Below are positions 20,098 through 29,805 of a stretch of 48,877 nt of DNA, in pieces. The notes under the pieces are model-generated. The model was not told the origin of the DNA and made no database searches. It saw only the letters and a list, made by a program, of their open reading frames with translations. Location: NCBI GenBank assembly GCA_001970955.1, contig MPUH01000513.1:1-48877 (forward strand). The letters are read 5' to 3'. This stretch comes from Stentor coeruleus. Its lineage: Eukaryota; Ciliophora; Heterotrichea; Heterotrichida; Stentoridae. Within the stretch, counting starts at the first letter, position 1, and every line of letters begins with the position of its first letter. A program made the position numbers and the translations under genes.

Positions 20098-20946
20098 ATG
20101 GATAGACTTTCTCCGTATAAGCTCAAACAAATCGCATTAAACCGTATAAACCCAAAAATCTACAAAGGAATCGTTAACAAAGTTCGAGACCTAAATAGAA
20201 AAACATCCCCATTCGGCTGTGCTCAAAACGTAAAAGCTGAAGTTCGAGACATCGACAAAGCAGTTGAAGCAAACCGACTCCGAGAGCAGCGTGTCAACGA
20301 CTATGCTGAAAGTGAACTTAAAAAGCTTCATTTTTTCAAGTCAAACCATATAAAATTCGGTAATTCCCTTGCCTCATCTTTAGCTTCCCCAAGGCAAAAA
20401 CGCAGAATTACTTTAAATGTCTTCCAGCCACAGGGGAAAATTTTCAAAACTTTGACGAAATTCTCAGACTGCAAGCCAAAAAGCCCAACATTTAAAAGGG
20501 CTGTGACAAGCTTAAGCCCAGAAAAACCTAAAAAACCAGTGTTTTTAAATGAAAATAAAATTAAAAGATTAGCTTCGTTGGAAAATATAATAAAAAGTTG
20601 TGATGAATTAAAACCAAGATTAAAACCTGATTTTGAACTGATTGAAAATAGTCAACAACATTTGGTTGATTCGACAAGGGATATTAAAGAACTTATTGAT
20701 GAAACTGAAGATGCGATGAGAATGGTAGATAATAAAAAGAAAATGAATAATAGTAAGGATACTAAGAGGAATAAATCTTGTAATGATAATGAAAAGGAAA
20801 TTAGGAATGATTTACTTACGGTGACAAGAAAGCTCGTACAGTTTGGTGGAAATAAAGTTTGGAGGCATAATCATATTGAGTTTATGGCTTCGGTTGAAAA
20901 AGCTATTAATGAAGCTTGGAAACTTGAAGGGAGTTTACATGGGTAA
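20098..20946 (+). CDS. Uncharacterised basic protein
   Basis: A 282-residue Lys/Arg-rich protein that I do not recognise. The N-terminal ~75 residues (YKLKQIALNRINPKIYKGIV, then a heptad-like QRVNDYAESELKKLHFF) look helical. The middle is Pro/Lys/Ser-rich with SP sites (SLSPEKPKKP). The C-terminal ~50 residues (NDLLTVTRKLVQFGGNKVW onward) look ordered. There is no signal peptide or membrane helix. The start is the first in-frame ATG after the duplicated region, so an upstream part could be hidden by the assembly problem. Confidence 0.75.
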   Translation: MDRLSPYKLKQIALNRINPKIYKGIVNKVRDLNRKTSPFGCAQNVKAEVRDIDKAVEANRLREQRVNDYAESELKKLHFFKSNHIKFGNSLASSLASPRQKRRITLNVFQPQGKIFKTLTKFSDCKPKSPTFKRAVTSLSPEKPKKPVFLNENKIKRLASLENIIKSCDELKPRLKPDFELIENSQQHLVDSTRDIKELIDETEDAMRMVDNKKKMNNSKDTKRNKSCNDNEKEIRNDLLTVTRKLVQFGGNKVWRHNHIEFMASVEKAINEAWKLEGSLHG

Positions 20947-22254
20947 GAGAAAGAAAAGGGTTTTAAGTAAGATTTTAATAGGATGTAGTAGAGAAGATTG
21001 GGAAGGGTAGGATGAGAAAAATTTTTATTGAGATAGATGTTGATTGATCAAAGATTTGATTAGGAGGAGAAGTTTTGTGGGATTTAGATGAAATGTTTAG
21101 GATTTTTAGATAAAGTTTGATTGTGGTTATGGTTTAGCATGATGATTTCGGGTATTTTTAGTATTGATTAGAATTTATATAAAGTTAGGGTTTAATATTG
21201 ATTTTTTGGTTGTGATTTTTTATGTTTGTGAGGCAAATTGGTTTTAAATATTAAGATATTGGTTTGATTAAAGGTTTTTAATAAAATTACAAGTACTTAT
21301 TAAAGAAAAAAAATTAATAACTACATCAACTTTTTTCATACCAAAATTTTCAAATCACAAATATTTATATCTGAATCATCTACAGAAATTTTAATAATTC
21401 TAAAAACTTTTAATTAAAATTACCATATTCAACCTACAAAAACTTATACCAAAAACCTTTCCATATTCTTTTAACTAAATTAAAATCCTACTCAGAAATT
21501 ATTTAATTTTACGTTCGTCTATCTAAAAATATTATCATATGCCTACAATCTTTCCTATAAGCTTACAATAATTTTTTTTATAATCCTTTATTGTTATATA
21601 AATAAAAATCTTCTTAATAAAAATTATAGCTTTTACTTGTTATATCCTATCTGATTCTAGTGTTTTAATTATAAAAATCACTCTAATTTTCCATCCAACA
21701 TAAAATCACGAAACTCCATCCAACGCATTTTCCTCTTGAATTCCTTAACAGTCTAAAAACTATATAAAACTTCATAAAAATACTTTTCTTTTCATTACCT
21801 TTCATTTCCAGGCTAATTATACACAATCATGCATCCCTTGCTTCTCATTCACGAATTTTCACTTTTATAATCCCGAGGTCAAAATTTGTATTTTGCTTAC
21901 GAATCAGCCGGTTTCAAAGCAAAAATCAGTCTAAACCACTTTCTTCTCCATTAAAATTCATACTTTTTCCTTAGTCCAGCTTTATAAATACAAACACACG
22001 TGAACTACTACAACATGCGATTCTAGTCCATAATACCTATGGAAAAAATAGCACAAAAAGCTGTGTTTACAATATGAAAACACAAACACTTCACATAAAC
22101 AAAGGGCATCAAAACCCAAAGGATATAGTGAAAAAATTAACTAAAGAATGATAAAGCCATGCAGCTTTTTGTGCGTCATAATCTGCCAATAATAAGACAG
22201 TATAAGTATATGGAAAGATGGAAAGGATCTTAGGCGATTTTTTTAACACGAAAT
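20947..22254. other. Long intergenic region upstream of INO80
   Basis: No protein gene is supported. It is G/T-rich to about 21290, then A/C-rich. From about 21800 to 22200 the sequence is less simple than other gaps and contains two inverted repeats: TTTTGCTT/AAGCAAAA near 21893-21930, and the 16-bp pair listed separately. It may hold an unannotated RNA or a large 5' region. Confidence 0.45.
22051..22174 (+). other. Inverted repeat, possible structured RNA
   Basis: The 13 bases GCACAAAAAGCTG at 22051-22063 are exactly complementary to CAGCTTTTTGTGC at 22162-22174. Read as plus-strand RNA the helix extends by three more pairs (U-G, G-U, U-A) to 22066/22159, giving 16 pairs closing a 92-base loop. 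The two G-U pairs would be A-C mismatches on the other strand. I recognise no RNA family. Confidence 0.4.
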
Positions 22255-25200
22255 ATGTCAACGACTGGTGGTGATTTAGCTATCCTGAGCCAGGTACTGA
22301 AAAGCACAACAGAGGTAATTTTTAGTCAGCGATGCATCGAATTCGGGCAATCTGAGGAACCATCTTCAGTGAAGACTTGTCCAGAAAGCGTCAGCCTATC
22401 TTTGGCCATGCCTTATATTCCCATTCTAGGCAATCCTCTCTTACCGATTAAACGCCAAAGAGTTCCGGTTAGTAAGCCTCAAGGCATCACCAAGACAAGT
22501 CTTACTAAACACGCCAAACTTAATGACAATGCTCAAAAGCTCAGCCACTACATGAAAAAAATCTGCGACTTCTCTGACACTGAAGATGAAGAAAGAGAAA
22601 TAGAGGAGCGACTCTATAAAAAGTCCCAACGCATTCAAACACTGTTCAGTGAAGATCACTATGTAGGAATCCGGCGTTCTGATATCATGAACACAAAAAA
22701 ATACAGGATCGATCCGGCGAAACTACCAAAGCTATCATCAAGCTTTGAAAGCTTCAGACCTGAGCAGCTATTTGCCTTTTTAGCCAAGGTCCAACCATCT
22801 ACAAGTATCAAAACAACAACCACAGTATCCAAAAAAATCACAGCCAGCAAAGAATTCCCGCGAAACCCAATAAAAATCATCAAACCTAAAGCTAACAACA
22901 ACAAAGGGGTCTTTGAAAAAGTTGAAGGTCTTCTTATCAAAAAAGCTTGGAACTATCTAATAAAAAAAGACATCCCAAAAGCATTCAAAGCAATGCAAAA
23001 GCTAAGAAGTGACTTGCATAACAATACAAAAAAACTCGCTCAAACATGTTCAAAAGAAATCCTTAAAAAAGCAAATAAATTACAAAGAGAAGCTCGAGAA
23101 TCAGTAGCAAGGGCAAAAAGGCTTCAAAGAGAAATGGTTACTTTTTGGCGTAGAAAAGAAAGGGAAACCGCTGATATGAGAAGAAAAAGGGAAAAAGAAG
23201 AAACTGAAGCAAGAAAAAAACGTGAAGAGGAAGAAGAGTCTTTAAAACAAAGAAAACGTTTAGAATACATAATGAGACAAAGTGATATATATTCTCATTT
23301 TATGGCCCAAAAACTTGGTATTGCCCCATCACATACAACAACAGTGTCAAGTATAGGCGCTGAAGAAGAAAATGCAAGAGAAAGTGTTAGGAAAATGATA
23401 AAAGAACATAGAGAACACTTAGAAAAATTCGGGTCAAATGGAAATACTAATGAAGATTTAAAAGAACTTGGACTTACAGGTTTAGATCGAGTTGATGATA
23501 CAAAAATTTTCTCTCGTATCGAATATGCTCCACCAAACTTTCATGGTCAACTCAAAGACTATCAAATGAAAGGTTTAAGATGGCTAGATAATCTTTATGA
23601 TCAAGGAATCAATGGTATCCTTGCTGATGAAATGGGTTTAGGTAAGACAATACAAACAATAGCTTTATTAACCCATTTATGTTATAACAAAAACATTTGG
23701 GGTCCATTTCTAGTTATTTGCCCATCTTCAACATTACATAATTGGCAAAATGAAGTCAATAAATTCTGCCCAACTTTAAAAGTTCTTCCATATTGGGGGA
23801 GTATTAAAGAACGTAAAGCTTTAAGAAGATATATGAACAATAAAAAACTTGGTATTGAAGATTCAATGTTTCATATATGTATAACTTCATATCAATTAGT
23901 ATTAGCTGATGAAAAAGTATTTCAGAAAGTTATGTGGAAATATATGATCCTTGATGAAGCACATGCTATTAAAAATACTGGGACGCAAAGATGGAATATT
24001 TTATTGAATTTTAATGCGAGAAATAAACTTTTACTTACAGGAACACCTATACAGAATTCTATGGCTGAGTTATGGGCTTTATTACATTTTATTATGCCTA
24101 AACTTTTTGATTCACATGAACATTTTCAGGAATGGTTTTCGAAGGATATTGAAGCACATTCAAATGATGCTGGGGCGATTAATCATCATCAATTACAGAA
24201 ATTACATGCGATTTTAAAACCTTTTATGCTTAGGAGGATTAAGAAAGATGTTGAGAGTGAGATTGGGAAAAAAACGGAAAAAGAGTATTTTTGTGGATTG
24301 ACACATAGGCAAAAAGTGTTGTATGACAGGATTAGAAGGAAGCTTAATATAAGTGAGCTGTTTTCGATGACAGATTCGAAAGCTAAAGTGGAGAATTTGA
24401 TGAACTTGATGATGCAGTTTAGGAAAGTTTGCAACCACCCAGATTTATTTGAAAGACGTCCAGAGCATACCCCAGTCATGCTAAAAGACCTAAATTTGTT
24501 AATGTCTCCAAAAATTGGTTTCAATCAAACAATTGAAGTCCGTATCGCTAACAAGAACCCAATAAACTTCTCAATCCCTCGTCTTGTCTATTCTCTACTT
24601 CATGACCATAAGCATCTTTGGTCAATCTTCAATGAAAACTACTTCTGGCTTTTCCGTATGGTCGGATTGAGTTTTAACGAAGGCTTAAGATTCCTCCAAA
24701 GCACCAACTTTACTCTTGGTCTCATGGTCCTACACTATATAAACCGCAATAAACGCCTTCAAAACTATAGAAAAATGCCTCTTTTATACCACCAACACTT
24801 CAAACCTTTAAAAATCCATTATACACATCATCCAGAACTTAATATATTTACACCAAAAGCTATTGCTACGCCAATCGAGTTTTTCTGTTCTTCAATACAT
24901 TTCACCCTAAATTTCAGTGGGTGTAAAAACTCGCCTATACTAAAAAAAGTCCTCCTAGGTTCTCAATTCAAACCAGCTCATTTTTTTGAAGCCTCAGGCC
25001 ATATACATGAAATCCTAATCCCAGAAGGTCTTCGTATGCCTCAAGCATGTTTGGTAGATTTACCAGGTATAGAAAAGCTTTTATTAGACAGTGCTAAACT
25101 AAAACTTCTAGACAATCTTTTAAAAAAACTTTATCATGAAGATCATCGTGTGCTTATTTTCTGTCAAATGACCAAAATGCTTGATATATTAGAAGATTTT

Positions 25201-25773
25201 TTATATACAAGAGGTTATGAGTTTTTAAGAATGGATGGATCTACTAATATATCAGATAGAAGAGATCTTATAGAAAAGTTTCAAACAAATACTGAGATTT
25301 TTATATTTATTTTATCAACAAGAGCTGGAGGACTTGGGGTTAATTTAACAGCAGCTGATACTGTGATTTTTTATGATATTGATTGGAATCCTACTATGGA
25401 TGCACAAGCTACAGATAGAGTTCATCGTATTGGCCAATCAAAACCAGTTGCTGTATATAGATTAATAACAAAATGTACTGTTGAAGAAAGGATACTTAAA
25501 AGAGCTAAGCAAAAACAAACAGTTCAAAGCACGGTTTATGCAGGAGGGGCTTTTAAAGCTGATATTTTTAGGCCATCTGAAGTTATGGAATTGATTTTTG
25601 ATGATAAAGAGTTTGAAAATGTTTCGCAGACTAAGAAGTTTATTGGAGGAGCGAAGAGAAGTAAGAAGAAGAAGGAAAAAGAAAAGGAAAAAGAAAAAGA
25701 AAAAGAAAAGGAAAAGGAGAAGGAAACTGAAGGGTTCAATATTAGCGAATTTGTTGAGAGTGAAATAAACTAA
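22255..25773 (+). CDS. INO80: INO80 chromatin-remodelling ATPase
   Basis: A 1172-residue SNF2-family ATPase. The DBINO domain occupies about 230-370 (LQREARESVARAKRLQREMV, SDIYSHFM). The helicase core has motif I DEMGLGKT (~457), DEAH (~567), GTPIQNS and, after a long split, IFCQMTKMLDILEDF, STRAGGLGVNL and the DRVHRIGQ motif. The INO80-type insertion (~760-900) between the two lobes is present, and the C-terminal VYAGGAFKADIFRPSEVMEL is diagnostic of INO80. INO80 slides nucleosomes and exchanges H2A.Z in a large nuclear complex with Arp5/Ies and RuvB-like proteins. The N-terminus is shorter than in animals. The C-terminus carries a Lys-Glu repeat encoded by a purine-rich microsatellite (about 25660-25725). 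Confidence 0.97.
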   Translation: MSTTGGDLAILSQVLKSTTEVIFSQRCIEFGQSEEPSSVKTCPESVSLSLAMPYIPILGNPLLPIKRQRVPVSKPQGITKTSLTKHAKLNDNAQKLSHYMKKICDFSDTEDEEREIEERLYKKSQRIQTLFSEDHYVGIRRSDIMNTKKYRIDPAKLPKLSSSFESFRPEQLFAFLAKVQPSTSIKTTTTVSKKITASKEFPRNPIKIIKPKANNNKGVFEKVEGLLIKKAWNYLIKKDIPKAFKAMQKLRSDLHNNTKKLAQTCSKEILKKANKLQREARESVARAKRLQREMVTFWRRKERETADMRRKREKEETEARKKREEEEESLKQRKRLEYIMRQSDIYSHFMAQKLGIAPSHTTTVSSIGAEEENARESVRKMIKEHREHLEKFGSNGNTNEDLKELGLTGLDRVDDTKIFSRIEYAPPNFHGQLKDYQMKGLRWLDNLYDQGINGILADEMGLGKTIQTIALLTHLCYNKNIWGPFLVICPSSTLHNWQNEVNKFCPTLKVLPYWGSIKERKALRRYMNNKKLGIEDSMFHICITSYQLVLADEKVFQKVMWKYMILDEAHAIKNTGTQRWNILLNFNARNKLLLTGTPIQNSMAELWALLHFIMPKLFDSHEHFQEWFSKDIEAHSNDAGAINHHQLQKLHAILKPFMLRRIKKDVESEIGKKTEKEYFCGLTHRQKVLYDRIRRKLNISELFSMTDSKAKVENLMNLMMQFRKVCNHPDLFERRPEHTPVMLKDLNLLMSPKIGFNQTIEVRIANKNPINFSIPRLVYSLLHDHKHLWSIFNENYFWLFRMVGLSFNEGLRFLQSTNFTLGLMVLHYINRNKRLQNYRKMPLLYHQHFKPLKIHYTHHPELNIFTPKAIATPIEFFCSSIHFTLNFSGCKNSPILKKVLLGSQFKPAHFFEASGHIHEILIPEGLRMPQACLVDLPGIEKLLLDSAKLKLLDNLLKKLYHEDHRVLIFCQMTKMLDILEDFLYTRGYEFLRMDGSTNISDRRDLIEKFQTNTEIFIFILSTRAGGLGVNLTAADTVIFYDIDWNPTMDAQATDRVHRIGQSKPVAVYRLITKCTVEERILKRAKQKQTVQSTVYAGGAFKADIFRPSEVMELIFDDKEFENVSQTKKFIGGAKRSKKKKEKEKEKEKEKEKEKEKETEGFNISEFVESEIN

Positions 25774-25785
25774 GTTAGGTTAATA

Positions 25786-25956
25786 ATGGATATCCCAACT
25801 CTGAGTTATAAGAGTTTTACAGTGTTCTTAGGACTTTTTGCTGTGATTTGTCTTGTTTTAGCTTTTACAATACCCAGCGCGTTTGTGCATTTTATTGTTT
25901 TGGCTTTTATTACGATTGCAATGGGGTCATTGATGCATTTGGTTTTAGAGCCTTGA
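25786..25956 (+). CDS. Tiny two-helix membrane ORF directly after INO80
   Basis: A 56-residue ORF with two strongly hydrophobic stretches (FTVFLGLFAVICLVLAF and FVHFIVLAFITIAMGSLMHL) separated by IPSA. It begins 12 bases after the INO80 stop and in the same frame. It ends in TGA, a terminator used by no other gene called here; a further LA and a TAG follow. I do not recognise the family. Small two-helix proteins occur as ER or V-ATPase accessory subunits, but no diagnostic residues match. A 15-base GT...AG string (25757-25771) across the INO80 stop could in principle fuse the two, which seems unlikely for a nuclear enzyme. Confidence 0.5.
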   Translation: MDIPTLSYKSFTVFLGLFAVICLVLAFTIPSAFVHFIVLAFITIAMGSLMHLVLEP

Positions 25957-26207
25957 TTAGCTTAGATATTTTTAAGTAGAAAGTTTATTAAAGGATGTTT
26001 TGCCTGTTGTGGTAATATTCTTATAGAGTAGATGTTTTTTGTGTTTTGTTAATAAAAGTAATGCGCTTTAGTTTAAGGGAAATTTTATAATAATTAACCT
26101 TTTAAGTTTAGGTTTGTGAAGAAAACTCTTGTGCTTTATATCAGTAAAGTATTTTCTAGATTATAACCAAAATTAACTCATAAAATATTTCCTAATTACT
26201 TTCCTAT

Positions 26208-26885
26208 CTAAGGCCATCCTTGATAAACAGCAATAGATCCAGAAACTAATCCTCCAAACCCAATCCAAGCTTCAGGCAATGGCTTTTTAAATATACCTTC
26301 AATCACCCCTGCAAAAGATGCTGCTGGTAGGAAGTCTCCCAAATTTTTCACCAAGTTCAATAAAATTTCCTTTCTTTTTTTCTGAAGGTTATCCAATGAC
26401 TGTTTAGTAGTCTGCAAAGTTGGGTCTGAAGAGTGTTTTATCTTAGCTTCTTTAGCGAAATTCATACTCAAATTCCTAACAAGTGATATCAAAGATAAGA
26501 CAACTCCAACAAACCAAGCCGTGTTTGACTTTTTACCAAGATAAACTGCATCATATTTAAGGAACTTGATCGCTGATAAACATTGTAAGTTATCGAATAT
26601 CCAATATATGAAAAAAGCAGATCTTGTGAGGACTTGGAGAATCATTTCTGGCATATCTAAACTGATATCTCCCATAGCCTTCTGTATTGACTGGCATTCA
26701 TGGACAAATTTCCATAGTCTAAACATTTTCCTAGCATCACGACTTGCAGAAAAAAGCCCATTTAACCTTTCCTTTAGCTTTGGATCTGTAGTTAAAGCTT
26801 TTAGCATCCTACTCCCATATTGGAAGACTTTGCAGATTTTATCCCTGCCGTCGGTTTTGTTGCTGAAGGTCACGAGTTTGTCCAT
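26208..26885 (-). CDS. PEX11: Peroxisomal membrane protein PEX11
   Basis: A 225-residue protein typical in length for PEX11. The amphipathic N-terminus (TDGRDKICKVFQYGSRML) matches the PEX11 membrane-remodelling helix, followed by ASRDARKMFRLWKFVHE. The C-terminal half has LTRSAFFIYWIFDNLQCLS, a membrane segment around 120-140 (WFVGVVLSLISLVRNL), and a C-terminal hydrophobic GFGGLVSGSIAVYQGW. PEX11 elongates and divides peroxisomes. The start MDKLVTFSNKTDGRDK fits the family. It is convergent with INO80 and the small membrane ORF, with about 250 bases between. Confidence 0.92.
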   Translation of the reverse strand: MDKLVTFSNKTDGRDKICKVFQYGSRMLKALTTDPKLKERLNGLFSASRDARKMFRLWKFVHECQSIQKAMGDISLDMPEMILQVLTRSAFFIYWIFDNLQCLSAIKFLKYDAVYLGKKSNTAWFVGVVLSLISLVRNLSMNFAKEAKIKHSSDPTLQTTKQSLDNLQKKRKEILLNLVKNLGDFLPAASFAGVIEGIFKKPLPEAWIGFGGLVSGSIAVYQGWP

Positions 26886-27007
26886 TATTTATAAGAACCA
26901 TTTTTGGTTTACGTCATTTGTTTGAAGAATTTTTTATTTTTCCGTATTTATTTTACATACTACTCAAAACTTATACTTCAGTTCTTATATTAAAAAAAAA
27001 TATTAAA

Positions 27008-27574
27008 TTATAATTGGCTAAAATCAGGACTCATCGATGTATCTGGTCTAGTTGTTTTTCTTTTAAGTATATTCATAACTAAATCACTCTCTCCTCGCTC
27101 TCTAAATGAAGAATTAGGTCTTGCATATCCTCTACCTTTTCTCTGTATATTATTTCTTATATTCATCCAATTCCTTTCACCTTTTTCCCAATTCTGTATT
27201 GATAAAACAGGTTGTGCGCTCTGAAGTCTTTCTAAAAGCTTCTGATTTTCTTCATTTATCCTGACGTTATTCTTACACCGAGACTCTTTATTCAGGCTTC
27301 TATAAGAATGCCCAGGAGAAATATCTGAATATTTTGTCCTTCCATCTATAATGATCATTTTTTCCATAAGTTTCTGATTTTTGTAATTAATTTCCTCTTG
27401 CCTTTCTTGTTTTAATTGAGCTTTTTTCGACCTTTTTTTCAGATGTGGGACTTTTCTCGGCCCAGATGTATCGACAATTGATTTTATCCCTTGTAGGGAC
27501 TTGTGAAATCTTCTAGCTTCTTTATCTTTAAGAAAATCTTCATAATGTGAGTTGCAAGTAATTAAGTTCCACAT
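27008..27574 (-). CDS. CFAP97/hemingway-family ciliary protein
   Basis: A 188-residue protein resembling CFAP97D1. Aligned blocks: KERQ-EEINYKNQKLMEKM in the first helix, then INEENQKLLERLQSAQPV, then NWMNIRNNIQRK, corresponding to the family's ENQ-LL-RL-KP and W--R-Y- patterns. CFAP97-domain proteins are linked to axoneme stability and cilium/flagellum length. The N-terminus (MWNLITCNSHYEDF) is specific to this copy. Its ATG lies only 12 bases from the stop of the upstream minus-strand gene, so its promoter must lie within that gene or the two share a transcript. Confidence 0.75.
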   Translation of the reverse strand: MWNLITCNSHYEDFLKDKEARRFHKSLQGIKSIVDTSGPRKVPHLKKRSKKAQLKQERQEEINYKNQKLMEKMIIIDGRTKYSDISPGHSYRSLNKESRCKNNVRINEENQKLLERLQSAQPVLSIQNWEKGERNWMNIRNNIQRKGRGYARPNSSFRERGESDLVMNILKRKTTRPDTSMSPDFSQL

Positions 27575-27586
27575 TTATCATTTACA

Positions 27587-29122
27587 TTAGCCTATTATTT
27601 TTAACAAAGATGTGCTGATTTCATAGTCTATTTCACGTTCTTTGGCGAAGTTTTTAAGGAATGTTAGAGTTAGGTCTATCACTCGTCCTCCAAAGTCATT
27701 CTCAGAGTCTCTTGGGGCGTTTTTCTTAATTTCTTCAAGTTTCGAGGTGACAACATTAATACTTTCTATGCTGAGATAAATATTTTTACTAAGTATTTTA
27801 AGTTTCGGGAAGACATCAAGTTTGCTTGAAAATAATATTTGTATGTAATTTTTAACTTTTTTCATAAGCATTTCAGGTTCTAAATTGGGGATTGTTGAAA
27901 TAACACTTGAAATTTCTTCTTTATGCCTCCCTTTAGCGAACTGTAAAAAAAACACCATCATATCTTCAAAAATTACAGTTTTATCATGAAGTTGGTTTGT
28001 CCTATACCAATACTGAAAATCTTTAAAAACTTGAAATGCATCTTTACTTAACTCATTGAAACCATCTTTACCAGTTTTAATCTCTTTTTTCACAGCATCC
28101 ATAAGTTCATAAATTTCTTTCAAATAAGAATTATGCCTATGTCTCTTATGTTTATTTGTTTTAACCATTTGTGAACTTAATTCATTTATAACATTTTCTT
28201 TATGTAACAAAAGCTTACTCAAATCTTCAACATTAGCATTTATTTTTGAAGTTTGTAATTCCCCTTCAAGATGATTCTGTTTAACCTTATATTCTTCAAT
28301 AGTCTCATAAGCTTTTATAAGATTTTCAGCAACTTCAGCTTTTTCTTGACTTAACTGACTAAGCCTATTCTCTAAACTTTTCACCGCTTCACTTAATTTC
28401 CCATTATCCAAAATTATTTCTTTATTTTTCGCTGTTAAAACCCTTATTTCTGTTTCTAAATGCATAACATTTGATTCTAGTTTTTGTATAAGCGCTTCTT
28501 TTGTTGTTGATGCTGCAACTTTCGACCCAAAAGATTCAGTTTCAAAACTAAAAGACTCGATTTTACCGTGATGTTCATCTTTTTTAGCGATTTTAGACTT
28601 TGTTTCTTCAAGTTTACGTTCTAAGGCTTGAAGGTTTTGTAATAAACTTTGATTTTCCTCTAGTAATTTTGAATATTCGCTTTTTAATATAGTATTTTGT
28701 GATAGTTCTTCTATTTCTCTGTTTTTTTTTGAGTTATCATTGTTTAGAGAAAATACTAAAGATCGAGCTTTTTCTAATAAAGAATCTCTTTGAAGGATTT
28801 CTTTACGTAGATTTGATATTTCATTATCTTTAGTATTACATGTGTTTTCTAATGATGTGATTCGGGATAATAAATCTTTGGGGACAATCGCAGCTTGTTT
28901 AGAGTCTTCGATTTTTTTTTCGAAGATGATTTTCGATTGTTCTTGGATGATTTTCACATGCTCAAGTTCGAGTTTCATGTTACCCATCCCATCTTCAGCG
29001 CTTTTTAGAGATTCTTCAAGGTCGAAGATTTTTTCTTTGTATTTTTTGCAGTTGCTGCAAGGCTTGTCTTCAGGATTTTGATTTTTTTCTTCATTTAGAT
29101 TGGGGGAATTCCTTAGATACAT
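27587..29122 (-). CDS. Long coiled-coil protein with C-terminal globular region
   Basis: A 511-residue protein. A CxxC pair (PCSNCKKY) lies near residue 24, followed by coiled coil from about 30 to 310 (repeated EEN/LEN/KEL heptads). The last ~180 residues are less charged and look like a folded helical domain (ELMDAVKKEIKTGKDGF, YWYRTNQLHDKTVIFEDMMV, IQILFSSKLDVFPKLKILS). I do not recognise the C-terminal domain. It sits directly before the CFAP97-like gene on the same strand with 12 bases between them, which hints at a shared ciliary or cytoskeletal role (inference). Confidence 0.8.
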   Translation of the reverse strand: MYLRNSPNLNEEKNQNPEDKPCSNCKKYKEKIFDLEESLKSAEDGMGNMKLELEHVKIIQEQSKIIFEKKIEDSKQAAIVPKDLLSRITSLENTCNTKDNEISNLRKEILQRDSLLEKARSLVFSLNNDNSKKNREIEELSQNTILKSEYSKLLEENQSLLQNLQALERKLEETKSKIAKKDEHHGKIESFSFETESFGSKVAASTTKEALIQKLESNVMHLETEIRVLTAKNKEIILDNGKLSEAVKSLENRLSQLSQEKAEVAENLIKAYETIEEYKVKQNHLEGELQTSKINANVEDLSKLLLHKENVINELSSQMVKTNKHKRHRHNSYLKEIYELMDAVKKEIKTGKDGFNELSKDAFQVFKDFQYWYRTNQLHDKTVIFEDMMVFFLQFAKGRHKEEISSVISTIPNLEPEMLMKKVKNYIQILFSSKLDVFPKLKILSKNIYLSIESINVVTSKLEEIKKNAPRDSENDFGGRVIDLTLTFLKNFAKEREIDYEISTSLLKIIG

Positions 29123-29805
29123 TAAAAATTAGTTTAAATCTAAGAAAGTTGGGGTTAGATAATAAGAGATTTTTATTTGGGATTTAATATAAATAGAAGA
29201 TTTATTTTTAGGGATGAGAAATGTTGTTGGAATATTGGTATGGGATTGAAGGAATTAGAGATTTTTTATATGAAATGATTGTGGGTAAACTAGATGTGTA
29301 GTTAGGATAATGATTTTATATGTTTGGAAAAAGGGATTTTTAAGGAGGATTTTTTGAGGTGTGTAAGGTTTGAAATGATTTTGCTGGAAATATTTTAATA
29401 AATTATTAATAGATTAATAACTTTAGGGGTAGGGATATTTAGGTATAGATAGAAGGTAGATAGAAGGTAGATTATTAGGATAAAGTATATTTGATGATTA
29501 GCAAGATTGAGTATGAACCTAAAACAGTATAGAATTCTTTAATTATACCAAAGGAGCTTTAAAAGTTAAAGCTAAGATTGGCTTATTCATATAGTTCCAT
29601 AACTTACTCAAATTAAAAAAGATAAATTTCTGGGCAAAGCAAAAGTTTATATTTCTCAGTACCTTATTATAAAGACTTTATAAAAATATAAGTAATCAAA
29701 ATTTCTCATATTCTTTGTTCTTTAGTTACTTAAAGACTTTATTATGAAACACAAAAGTTAGCTTCTAGTTTAAATTAATTGAATAATGGTCATAATTATA
29801 GTTAG
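29123..29805. other. Intergenic region between divergent genes
   Basis: No gene. G/T-rich to about 29500. A short tandem repeat, AGATAGAAGGT twice, lies near 29450-29475. The sequence CATAATTATA lies about 6 bases before the ATG of the next gene. Confidence 0.5.

Noticed and set aside
20940-20957. 16-base GTAAG...AAAAG intron extending the gene at 20098
   Set aside because: It is purine-only with no branch-like TAA, unlike the confirmed introns, and the extension adds only about 17 unconserved residues.
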